From positions 17,008,501 through 17,072,500 of the forward strand of contig CM075188.1 of NCBI GenBank assembly GCA_037577475.1: DNA of 64,000 bases, given 5' to 3'. A program made the translations under genes and the position numbers. This document shows positions 58,301 to 64,000 of the stretch, piece after piece (the stretch's first letter is position 1; every line of letters begins with the position of its first letter). Below the pieces are notes generated by a model. The model was given only the letters and a program-made list of their open reading frames with translations, did no database searches and was not told where the DNA came from. The DNA is from Chaunax sp. Z400. Taxonomy: Eukaryota; Chordata; Actinopteri; Lophiiformes; Chaunacidae.

Positions 58301-59731
58301 TGTTTTCTGTTGAGGTACTGAGGATCTGCATGTTTCACCCCAGTATTAAAAAAAACACACACAATAACTTTATTACACATAAAACTACTGGTGGGTCCCA
58401 CACGTTACATCTGGATTGACGTACTCTAACACAACTGGTTACAGGATACAAAGGTTTAATCATTTTGCCACAAAAGAGATCTGCATGTGACCAGTGATGC
58501 ACATTTCAGGTGTTACAAATACCTGAACTTCAGAACTGTCAGAGAAAAAAATCCATCACGAATAGAGCTTCAAATTTAACTTAAATGTGCAATATGTGTA
58601 GGTCTTGTAGACCCCTGTGATAAACCTTTAAGTGGCCCAGAGTGACATATGAGCTTCAACAGTGCAAGGATAAAAATAAAACAGTCGTAGGGCCAACATG
58701 ACAAACTCCAGACAGCTGAGTCACCTTTAAATACAGTTTCAGTGGAGAAAGTAGGATTTTATTTTTTTATTTTTTGGAGGCAGAATGAGTCAAAAAGGTT
58801 TTACATGTTCGGGTAAGAGTGTTTTTAAGTTTTATAAAATCTTAATGTGCCGAAAATATTCAATGTTTTGACATCCCGTCGCTTAGAAGAAACAGAAAAG
58901 GCAAAATAAATGAATACATGGGTCAAAATATTGGTCATGAGATCTTCTATCAACACTAGTGATCCATATGAGTGGTTTAGTACGTGACACATAATGAATT
59001 GTTTTGCCTCATCGTTGCAAACTCACAGAATTGTACATTTAAACTGTATGATCACACCATGAATTCATTGCTACTGGTTACCACAGGTTAAGAACACAAT
59101 TAAAGACCCTATGAAAGACTATAAATTAACCGTTGTGAGCATATCATGATGGAACTATTGTGTGTATGTGGCACTGACGCGAGTCCATTTTAGACTAGTT
59201 ATGAATAACGCATACACCACTATAAGGTGGCTGTAAAGCCATTAAACCCACAGAGACACATTAACAGCTGCAGCTCCAACCTGACATGGCTGCTACGGCC
59301 TCTGAAATCAATTGAGGGCTCAGTGCAGGTGTGTCATGTCGCGTATTAACGGGCTTAATTGGCTGAAGAGGTAACGTGGCCCTCAACTGGACAAAGGGGA
59401 ACCCTCATCCCTCTCTCCTGAGATGTAAACAACATTAAATTATTTATTTTCTTCCAAGTTCAGGGAGGAAGACGGCCACGGAGACGCACACATCACGGCA
59501 GATTCACGTGTGTTCATAATAGACTGTCAGCCCTCTGGCGACGCACGTCTCCCCCGCTCATGCATGTCTCGCTGGGTGTTTTTTTTTTTTGTGCGTGTGG
59601 GTGGGGGTGTAGACACTTACGGGAGAGTCGAAGGAAAAGGCGCACTCGCTTTTGAAAACCCTGTCTCCTGTCCTGGGCACCCTGATGGTGGGCATGTACG
59701 GGACCAGCAGCTCTCCTAGGTCTGTAGCCAT
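29372..59731 (-). CDS. usp13: usp13, ubiquitin carboxyl-terminal hydrolase 13, complete coding region
   Basis: Twenty-one exons join in frame to 2577 nt (858 residues plus stop), close to the ~863 residues of human USP13. Domain order: N-terminal non-classical zinc-finger region (1-140), ZnF-UBP (~188-250) with Cys192, Cys195, Cys212 and His225 in the same spacing as USP5, split USP catalytic domain with Cys328 in NLGNSCYL and His817 in SGHYVCH, and UBA1 (~633-675) and UBA2 (~711-750) between the catalytic halves. USP13 cleaves ubiquitin chains weakly and acts in ER-associated degradation, autophagy and mitosis. Lys at position 214 (CGKWFF) is the USP13 state; USP5 has Arg here and binds free ubiquitin ends. 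Exons, 5' to 3': 59621-59731, 57506-57631, 53915-53975, 50095-50216, 49121-49263, 48195-48379, 47345-47442, 47069-47259, 46436-46507, 44924-45017, 43498-43623, 41569-41722, 40604-40778, 40383-40471, 39356-39478, 36252-36275, 35712-35855, 32315-32484, 30780-30966, 29813-29897, 29372-29468. All introns are GT-AG. Confidence 0.96.
29813..29897 (-). CDS. usp13: usp13 exon 20 (catalytic His)
   Basis: Residues 799-826; [19 protein letters not shown] holds the catalytic His817. Acceptor CTCAG|GT, donor GGAAG|GTGGGT. Confidence 0.95.
30780..30966 (-). CDS. usp13: usp13 exon 19 (UBA2 end and acidic linker)
   Basis: Residues 737-798. It completes UBA2 ([12 protein letters not shown]) and continues into a variable acidic, Ser/Asp/Thr-rich linker before GPRIKDGPG, which re-enters the catalytic fold. 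Confidence 0.95.
32315..32484 (-). CDS. usp13: usp13 exon 18 (UBA2 start)
   Basis: Residues 680-736. DFAEPLTL links to UBA2, which begins at [17 protein letters not shown] is the ubiquitin-contacting loop. Donor ACG|GTCAGT is weak but in phase with exon 19. Confidence 0.95.
33125..33466 (+). mobile_element. Possible solo LTR remnant in usp13 intron 17
   Basis: A 340-bp stretch starting TGTGGGG and ending GTTACA, with an AATAAAG signal near 33,395 about 70 bp before its end, has the layout of a retrotransposon LTR. No internal coding region or second LTR is visible. I have no family match, so this is only a suggestion. Confidence 0.3.
34142..34525. mobile_element. Possible small DNA transposon with inverted ends in usp13 intron 17
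   Basis: CGGGCAGTGAC at about 34,145 and TATCACTGCCCG near 34,515 are inverted copies enclosing about 380 bp that is richer in G+C than the surrounding intron. Short open frames inside have no recognisable product. Target duplication was not found. Confidence 0.3.
35712..35855 (-). CDS. usp13: usp13 exon 17 (UBA1)
   Basis: Residues 632-679. [20 protein letters not shown] is the first ubiquitin-associated domain, with the MGF loop intact. [10 protein letters not shown] closes its third helix. The sequence is USP13-like ([15 protein letters not shown]) rather than USP5-like. Confidence 0.96.
36252..36275 (-). CDS. usp13: usp13 exon 16, 24-nt micro-exon
   Basis: A micro-exon encoding DNSMSSLD between acceptor CTTTCAG and donor GACT|GTGAGT. 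Its phases (2 in, 1 out) fit exons 15 and 17 exactly. It bridges the insert between the catalytic half and UBA1. Skipping it would remove eight residues without changing frame. Confidence 0.88.
37299..37367. repeat. (TA)n microsatellite
   Basis: About 34 uninterrupted TA dinucleotides in usp13 intron 15. Tyr-Ile frames across it are artefacts. Confidence 0.97.
39356..39478 (-). CDS. usp13: usp13 exon 15
   Basis: Residues 583-623. [19 protein letters not shown] is the conserved acidic linker after the first catalytic half, shared by USP13 and USP5. Confidence 0.95.
40383..40471 (-). CDS. usp13: usp13 exon 14
   Basis: Residues 554-582. [20 protein letters not shown], followed by GVDWVPKKL, is the ubiquitin-binding core strand region of the USP fold. 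Confidence 0.96.
40604..40778 (-). CDS. usp13: usp13 exon 13
   Basis: Residues 495-552. A charged helical segment ([18 protein letters not shown]) leads into [14 protein letters not shown] and [12 protein letters not shown] of the fingers subdomain. Confidence 0.96.
41012..41300 (-). repeat. Dispersed fish repeat in usp13 intron 12
   Basis: TATAGAGCAGTTTTCATAC ... GCTCAAAGTGTTTTACA ... AAATAGGTTTTTAGCTGTG ... GGTAGGGTGTTCCA match, in order, a dispersed repeat that I recognise from many fish genomes. No coding capacity is seen and the orientation is uncertain. Confidence 0.55.
41569..41722 (-). CDS. usp13: usp13 exon 12
   Basis: Residues 444-494. [19 protein letters not shown] and [19 protein letters not shown] lie in the fingers region of the USP domain. 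Confidence 0.96.
43498..43623 (-). CDS. usp13: usp13 exon 11
   Basis: Residues 402-443. [18 protein letters not shown] is the USP 'QQDA-EF' box. As I recall the mammalian proteins, USP13 and USP5 have Gln where this sequence has His, the state found in most other USPs. Confidence 0.95.
44583..44632 (+). mobile_element. tRNA-derived SINE head fragment
   Basis: GGGGCGCAGATAGCGCAGTG, then GTTAGAGCG, has the 5' half and A-box (TAGCGCAGTGG) of a tRNA-like SINE promoter. It stops after CCCCATGTACCGATGCC and passes into A-rich sequence with no B-box, so it is a truncated copy and not a functional tRNA. It lies in usp13 intron 10. Confidence 0.65.
44924..45017 (-). CDS. usp13: usp13 exon 10
   Basis: Residues 370-401. 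[20 protein letters not shown] and [10 protein letters not shown]; the first Met is split across the intron. Donor AAG|GTATTA is weak. Confidence 0.94.
45475..45515. repeat. Perfect 18-bp inverted repeat
   Basis: Arms 45475-45492 and 45498-45515 (AACCTTAATATTATGTTT and its complement) are perfect and separated by five bases. It could form a hairpin in usp13 intron 9. There is also an overlapping direct repeat TTTCTTCAAAAC. Confidence 0.75.
46436..46507 (-). CDS. usp13: usp13 exon 9
   Basis: Residues 347-369. [20 protein letters not shown]; the flanking split Met codons (AT|G) agree with exons 8 and 10. Confidence 0.96.
47069..47259 (-). CDS. usp13: usp13 exon 8 (catalytic Cys)
   Basis: Residues 283-345. 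[11 protein letters not shown] is the conserved approach strand. [19 protein letters not shown] carries the catalytic nucleophile Cys328 in the USP Cys box. Acceptor CCTTCAG, donor GGAT|GTGAGT. Confidence 0.97.
47345..47442 (-). CDS. usp13: usp13 exon 7
   Basis: Residues 250-282. [14 protein letters not shown] and [15 protein letters not shown] form the end of the ZnF-UBP and the start of the linker. The intron to exon 8 is only 85 bp. Confidence 0.96.
47521..47784. mobile_element. MITE with AGGTACACCTGTACATT termini
   Basis: A perfect 17-bp inverted pair (47526-47542 and 47757-47773), with imperfect similarity beyond it, encloses about 215 bp of AT-rich non-coding sequence. These termini are familiar from a common fish MITE of Tc1/mariner type. 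Located in usp13 intron 6. Confidence 0.7.
47990..48105 (+). repeat. LINE-like 3' end fragment
   Basis: GAACAAGAGTTTCATTGCC ... CTCATGATGAATAAAGAAG is similar in layout to the conserved 3' end of L2-type elements (a 'TTTCATTGCC...ATGACAATAAAG' style tail). No coding part is present. Confidence 0.35.
48195..48379 (-). CDS. usp13: usp13 exon 6 (ZnF-UBP core)
   Basis: Residues 188-249. The zinc ligands are Cys192, Cys195 (WKCKKC), Cys212 (VLCGKW) and His225 (GNGHALEH), with spacing identical to USP5. [11 protein letters not shown] and [13 protein letters not shown] are conserved core strands. Lys214 is the USP13-specific residue in the ubiquitin-tail pocket. Confidence 0.97.
49121..49263 (-). 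CDS. usp13: usp13 exon 5
   Basis: Residues 141-187. [19 protein letters not shown] and [12 protein letters not shown] lead to the ZnF-UBP. Acceptor GCTCAG|GTG, donor CCCAG|GTAGG. Confidence 0.96.
50095..50216 (-). CDS. usp13: usp13 exon 4
   Basis: Residues 100-140. [20 protein letters not shown] and [10 protein letters not shown] are highly conserved with mammalian USP13. The donor is TTG|GTCAGT, non-consensus at +3, and the frame stays open into the intron for many codons. Confidence 0.95.
51990..52490 (+). repeat. Dispersed fish repeat with three internal sub-repeats, usp13 intron 3
   Basis: Three diverged sub-units of about 180 bp each contain GAAAAA-TA-T(A/G)AA-G-TTTGAG(T/A)T, followed by a GACC/TCC(C/T)G(G)AAxC block (near 52,025; 52,215; 52,380). 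The unit ends GTGACGGACAGGTAGAACCC ... ATCCCCCTCCTCACTTCATTC ... GTGGGGGATAA, an ending I recognise from a widespread fish repeat. It is non-coding. Confidence 0.6.
53237..53335 (+). repeat. Fragment of dispersed fish repeat, usp13 intron 3
   Basis: CCCTCACCAAGGAGGTAAGG, then TTTTTGCCAGCATT, then a decayed continuation is the start of the repeat family whose later part is seen at 22,720-23,290. Only about 100 bp is recognisable. Confidence 0.5.
53915..53975 (-). CDS. usp13: usp13 exon 3
   Basis: Residues 80-99, [20 protein letters not shown]. The acceptor TTTACCCACAG gives the correct phase and matches the mammalian 'GASGGALPKRRNSKIFL' segment. A second AG ten bases downstream would shift the frame to an early stop. 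Confidence 0.9.
54960..56358 (+). mobile_element. Decayed full-length Tc1-like transposon, usp13 intron 2
   Basis: About 1.4 kb, antisense to usp13, follows a Tc1-family fish transposon from near its left end to the right terminus (TTTACATTTCTAGTTGAGTG near 56,339). The 5' terminal repeat is barely recognisable. The non-coding 3' part (CACACCTGTCAGGTGTTGGA ... ATCTCGGCAAGGATAA) is well preserved. Poly-A-rich insertions occur near 56,225 and 56,278. Confidence 0.85.
55088..56060 (+). pseudogene. Tc1-like transposase pseudogene
   Basis: Pieces in all three plus frames correspond to the N-terminal DNA-binding domain (about 55,090-55,350), the middle of the catalytic domain (about 55,500-55,740) and the C-terminal part (to the TGA at 56,058-56,060). 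Several frameshifts and stops separate them. The Asp of the conserved H-D-N-A-R-P-H type motif is replaced (it reads HNNEWPH near 55,780), so the copy is catalytically dead as well as frame-broken. Confidence 0.85.
57506..57631 (-). CDS. usp13: usp13 exon 2
   Basis: Residues 38-79. [20 protein letters not shown] and [15 protein letters not shown] belong to the cryptic N-terminal zinc-finger fold shared with USP5. Acceptor CTGCAG|GAG, donor GAG|GTATGT, both phase 0. Confidence 0.97.
59621..59731 (-). CDS. usp13: usp13 exon 1 (start)
   Basis: Residues 1-37, [20 protein letters not shown] onward to SFDSP; donor CCC|GTAAGT. The ATG at 59731-59729 sits in a good context (GCGAAGATGG). No in-frame ATG occurs before the in-frame TAG 96 bases upstream, so this is the only possible start. 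Human USP13 has about 18 extra residues from an earlier ATG; this start corresponds to the second human Met. Confidence 0.95.
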
Positions 59732-59739
59732 CTTCGCAT
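59716..59739 (-). promoter_or_regulatory. Short upstream ORF overlapping the usp13 start
   Basis: An ATG eight bases before the usp13 start opens a seven-codon frame (MRRWLQT) that ends 16 bases inside the usp13 coding region in another frame. A start-stop ATG-TAG (59830-59825) lies further upstream. If both are transcribed they could lower usp13 translation, but transcript start data are needed. Confidence 0.5.
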
Positions 59740-61253
59740 TCCTCCTTCTCGCACCACAGTGCTGCGGAACGACCGGAGCAGCGCTGTCAGAGGGTGAGGA
59801 TGCTATTTTTAAAGCACTCCGTCTCTACATTCCTCCAGCCAGCGGGATGTGACGCTGAAAAACATAAAAATAAAATGACAGAGGGGTGGAGTGCTGACTG
59901 CTACACCGGCTAAGCTACGGCCATGGAGGCCAAAATTGTTTTTTTGTTGTTGTTTTTTTTCTTTGCGTAAAAGCAGCTTTCCTCAGTGTAGATATTACAT
60001 GTCACTGTGGTGACGCTTCGTGCACACAGGGCTGTTTTACTAGGTGGACCCCTCCCACCTCTGATTCATAAAGCCACCCACTATTACTACAGCATGTTTC
60101 CCCCTCTAGGACACGCGACTGTGAGTTTTAATGGCTAATATTGATTGCAGTATCAAACAAGCCCAACGAAGGAAACCTTCACTCGGTATTCATTGCACCA
60201 GGTTTTGGTTTTTAAATTGTAAATAATGTCAAAGGCACAGATATCGTTCGCTTATAATAAATAAAATGGAGCGTCACTTATATAAAGAGACAACGCAAAA
60301 GGCCAATTCCGTGTGCCCTACATCAAATATGGTCAATATGTGATTTCAACGAACACATAGCCCTTTGTCATACAACAGTCATTCTGTCTTGCGCAGCTCT
60401 GCCACCAGCTGGACGCTTTCCTCAACTGCAATAATAATAAAAAAAGGAAGTGATTTGACAAAATTGGATCCACTGAACATTATTTCACAATACAGACACA
60501 ATGTTAGACAGGAGTGAGGACATGCAACAGATATAATGCATCTGCGACGCCTTATGTGAGAAGAAATGCCCTGGTTTTATTTGTATGTATATTTGTAACA
60601 TAAAGGTATCGTATAAAATCCCTGTATAAAGGCAGACCTTTAATTTTGTTCTTGAACCATTGCTGTTCTTTTTACAGGTTCCTCTGATCTATTTGATTTA
60701 ATGCTGTTTTTTTTTTACAGTTACATTTATTCTCTATACAAGATACTGTTTATATTATTTCATTTTATTTGTAGTTTATAGTTCTGCACTTTAGCACATT
60801 ACAAACATCATTAAAAAAAGCAAGTGGCTAACTTGTTTACAGTAAATACATGGCCTACTGGTTTATTTTGTTACTTTACAGTACATCACATCCAATATGC
60901 CACATATGTATAAGTGAATGCAAACTAACACCAAACCACTGTAAGATTAAAAACCATAGAAGGGTCAGGTAAGGTCAGGCTGTGAGTTGATGATCAAACT
61001 GTACAGTGTGAGCACGTAAATCGTGATCTTTGGCTTCAAATCACAGACAACTTACTCTTTACTCTTCTTGCTGGTGGATTTCAACCTTGAACCATTTATA
61101 CAGGCAGCATGTTATACACTGACCCAGTGTGCTGTCCACCAAAGTAAACTTTAAATGATTTAAATGACTTCAGCGACTCAAGTTAAAACATTTTTGCAGA
61201 AAAACACCAATAAAGACATGGGAGGATTCAAATATCAGAGTACATATAGAGAC
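59740..61253. other. Intergenic interval ndufb5 3' end to usp13 promoter
   Basis: It contains the usp13 5' UTR and promoter (about 59,740-60,050), which has moderate CpG content and a TTTAAAAATA element near 59,805-59,816 that could be a TATA-like box. The rest is AT-rich with no recognised gene or repeat. Confidence 0.6.
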
Positions 61254-61259
61254 TTTATT
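61254..61259 (-). terminator. ndufb5 polyadenylation signal
   Basis: AATAAA on the minus strand, 68 bases after the ndufb5 stop. It predicts a short 3' UTR ending near 61,235. Confidence 0.7.
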
Positions 61260-61326
61260 TATGCAGGAAGGGGAAAAAATGTACAAACAGTGATCGCAAG
61301 ATGTACTGATGGCTAACACGTCTGGA

Positions 61327-61447
61327 TTAATTGTCAGGCGATGATTTGGGGCTGTAGTCAATTAACTCCTTGTTGGGGGTCTTCACCTGGAACCATGGGC
61401 CGTCTCCCCTCTGTCTCATCTGTCGACGCACCTCCAGCTGTGTCAGT
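61327..61447 (-). CDS. ndufb5: ndufb5 terminal exon
   Basis: Acceptor CATCAACAG, stop TAA at 61329-61327. [19 protein letters not shown] and [13 protein letters not shown] are the conserved subunit B5 tail. Confidence 0.96.
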
Positions 61448-64000
61448 CTGTTGATGACAAACAGGCAGTGAATTAATAATATCATGCTTCAGACAATTGA
61501 AAGCAAGAGACCTTCACTGACTTTCGAATGAGCAAGGAGAAAAGACAAAAATCCAAACTTCCTTTTTGCAAGACTTATTTGAGATTCTAGACAGAAGCCA
61601 GTTTCAAATCTAAAACTGTGACTGTGATGTGTATGTGACTGGTCCACATTGTTATGTCAACCCTGCTTTATTTTTCAGGTAGAAAAGATTTTAGGGATTC
61701 GTGTAACTGCACTGTTTTGCTCCCACCTTTAAACCAACAGAAAAGACACATATGCTGCCATGACGACCGGCTGAATGAAAAGGAACAAAAACCAACTACT
61801 GACAATTGTGATATTCAGTTTCATCGTAGAGGGTGTTGTGGAGAGCTGAATTTCCCAGGTAAAATATCTTTTTCAGCTTCAGCTTCTACTTGGTCTACAT
61901 GGTCTAACATTTACTTTGACCAAAGACCATTTGTATGTGTGTGTTATGTAGGAAAATAATCTTTTAACGATATATCAATACAGTCCTAATAAGCATGAAA
62001 ATATATCTTTGGTCTGTAACAAATTAGGCACTTGAGTTTGGTAGAACATGCAGAATTATCACTTAACACTGGAATAATAAAATGACAGCTTCAGACTGAA
62101 CACATGGCTATGGCAGCCCCTCAACTTCCACAGATAAAACCTCCTCCTCCTCCACAACTTCAGTTAAGTGTAAAGTAAATTTGTGAAGGGTCTGCTAGCA
62201 AACAACCATCCCTTCAACGATATGAAATATGTTGTGTTGAGTCGATTATTAGACGACCGAATCAAATTCAATTAAACATGCACAGGAATGTGGCTAACAG
62301 GATTGTGTTATTTCAAACAACTCAAACCTTTAAACTGATCAATCAAAAGGGTCGAAAGACAAATCACAGAATTATTGGACTGGTCTCTTATAAGGCATTC
62401 AGACTTACAGCAAAGACACCACAGACTGCCACGTGAAGTGGCAAACTACAAGTTGTGGTGCAATAATGTTGCATTAGATGCAACACCAGTACCTGGTTGG
62501 CCGTTGATGTGAAACAACCAAAACTTTAGAAAAACAAAAACTGTTTGTTTTTGTCCCTGCTGAAGTTTGAGTAGTTTCTGGCCTTTACAAATGACAGGTT
62601 TTGGTGAAAGAAGCTGCAACACACACCAGTGTTAACACTCACCTTGCATCTGCCTTTTCTTTCTCTATTTGGATTGCAGCCATCATCTTTTCATAGTCCT
62701 TTACTGGGGAATCATAGACGGTCCGTGCAATCCACCTGGTGATGGGGTGCTTCAATGACACACGAAACAGAAGTATTTTAATGACTGCAGAAGTATTTGA
62801 TCCAAATAAACAGACGTTGCTTTTTTAGTTTAAGGTCCAGTGTTTTGGATTTAACAGCAGAAATGGAATACAATATTGATTATTATGTTTTAATTTGGTT
62901 ATAATTACCTGAAACTGAAAATGTGTGTGTATTTACTATATCAAAATGAGTCTTTTATATCTACAGAGTCCACCATGTTGCACCACCATTTTTCTACAGT
63001 GGCTCAGAATGGGCAAAGCAAACCCTGGCTCTTAAAGACGGCCTTTAGCATTTGTAGCAGTCACTGAAGGAAATGGTGAGATGAGTGGTGTCCGCTAGAT
63101 GCTACAAAATCCTGCACAATGGACATTAATTTAAGTCACTGATTACTTGAACAACTACTTTGATTATAACCAGTTTCATCCCTTTACATTTTTCTGATTA
63201 CCACATGGAAGAAAGGAGAACTGTCATCAGCCCCCCCTCTGAATCATTTAAAACTATATAGCTATATTTGCGTCTAAGTAGCCCTTAAAAATTGTCTTAA
63301 ATATTGCAAACAAATCATTCCCTAGAGGCAAAGACGTGTTTAATAGGTTGGTGCTATGGCCAAGGTTCCAAGCTGGCAAGGATGATCAGGGTGCGAAATA
63401 TCCACCGACAATTTGAAATTTCCAGACAAATTCTGAGATTACAGGTAAAAATATTAGCAATTTCCAATTTTGCAGGTTCGAAAATCCCACAAAGCCCTGT
63501 TGTGTTCTGTATACAGACTTTCTCATCTTGTTTCACGTATATGTGATCTTGTTGATTCAGGCAGTAGCAGACCAATATCCATATCAGAGCAACAGTGTTT
63601 ATTCTTGTTTATTAAGAACACAGATTAGAAGCATTTTGAGCATTAAAAATATCATAGAGATTATTTGCACCTTGAGAACTACATTCTGAAGAGTTACAAA
63701 GGTATGTATGATGATATGATATAGGCTTCACCAGAGTGAGAAGGTTGTAATAGGTCAAGAACATCAAGTTGAGTTCCTGTGGACAGTTTTTTCCAAATTT
63801 CAGGAAAAATTTCTGACAACTTGTAATAACAAAAAAAAAAGTATTTCACACCCTGATAATAATGCTAGTACGATGTCCAATTCCAAGAATATTGCATATA
63901 GCCCATCATTCCCTGAACAGGGGTTCAGAACAATGACAAAACAAACATACTGTGATAAGATACTAGCTTACTACCTTGTAGTACTCCCAGTGGTCAGGTT
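61327..64000 (-). CDS. ndufb5: ndufb5, NADH:ubiquinone oxidoreductase subunit B5, 3' portion
   Basis: Three exons (63975-64000 partial, 62643-62749, 61327-61447) join in frame to the C-terminal ~83 residues: PDHWEYYK, then [20 protein letters not shown], a Lys/Glu-rich helix, and GDGPWFQV ... [14 protein letters not shown] plus TAA. This matches the matrix/intermembrane C-terminal part of the SGDH accessory subunit of mitochondrial complex I, needed for assembly of the membrane arm. All splice sites are GT-AG and no frame break is seen. The N-terminal mitochondrial targeting part and transmembrane segment lie beyond the right edge. It is in tandem with usp13, about 1.6 kb upstream of it. Confidence 0.95.
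62643..62749 (-). CDS. ndufb5: ndufb5 penultimate exon
   Basis: [20 protein letters not shown], then [15 protein letters not shown] with the final Arg split across the intron. Acceptor CATTGAAG, donor GCAAG|GTGAGT. Confidence 0.95.
62833..63124. mobile_element. MITE-like element with AAGGTCCAGTG termini, ndufb5 intron
   Basis: Left end AAGGTCCAGTGTTTTGGATT and right end AAAATCCTGCACAATGGAC are imperfect inverted repeats around about 290 bp. The interior (CCACCATGTTGCACCACCAT ... TTTCTACAGTGGCTCAGAAT) matches a very common fish repeat. It is non-autonomous. Confidence 0.65.
63975..64000 (-). CDS. ndufb5: ndufb5 exon, cut by window edge
   Basis: Encodes PDHWEYYK up to donor AAG|GTAGTA and joins the next exon as WEYYK-HPITRW, the expected B5 sequence. 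Confidence 0.9.

Noticed and set aside
29372..59731. usp5 rather than usp13
   Set aside because: Lys after CG in the ZnF, the UBA1 sequence and the length, together with the neighbours ndufb5 and pex5l, all fit USP13.

Overview
The window is vertebrate nuclear DNA, almost certainly from a ray-finned (teleost) fish. It has long introns with GT-AG splice sites, orthologues of three vertebrate genes in conserved order, and many decayed Tc1-like transposons and short non-autonomous repeats of kinds that I recognise as common in fish. No bacterial, phage or CRISPR content is visible. I cannot name the species.

Region 1 (1-13,857) is a very large telomere-like array. Its basic unit is a 24-bp higher-order repeat of four hexamers, TTTGAG-CTAGGG-TTAGGG-TTAGGG, with TTTGGG, TTTAGG and other variants. 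It is interrupted three times (1779-2550, 9635-10406, 12163-13113) by a satellite block of tandem 179-bp units flanked by ~73-bp direct repeats. At about 13,150 the array flips: TTAGGG-type repeats run to this point, then CCCTAA-type repeats run to 13,857. This head-to-head arrangement is the classic signature of a telomere-telomere fusion, or of an assembly join, and is the most interesting feature here.

Region 2 (14,734-19,622, plus strand) holds the last three coding exons of pex5l (PEX5-like/TRIP8b, the HCN-channel auxiliary subunit). The upstream exons are not in the window: either the telomeric array lies inside a pex5l intron or the gene is cut off by it. A deleted Tc1-like element lies in the first visible intron.

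Region 3 (19,623-29,371) is the gap between two convergent genes. It contains decayed repeats: a LINE 3' tail, two dispersed fish repeats, and a Tc1-terminus hairpin in a TA/CA microsatellite.

Region 4 (29,372-59,731, minus strand) is a complete usp13 gene, 21 coding exons joining in frame to an 858-residue deubiquitinase with ZnF-UBP, split USP catalytic core and two UBA domains. Its introns carry a decayed Tc1 element, several MITE-like repeats, a tRNA-SINE fragment and a long (TA)n tract.

Region 5 (61,327-64,000, minus strand) is the 3' end of ndufb5, a mitochondrial complex I accessory subunit, running off the right edge.

The order ndufb5 - usp13 - pex5l, with usp13 and pex5l convergent, matches the human 3q26.33 arrangement as I know it, so the unique part is ordinary conserved chromosome. 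The unusual element is the telomere-like block abutting pex5l.
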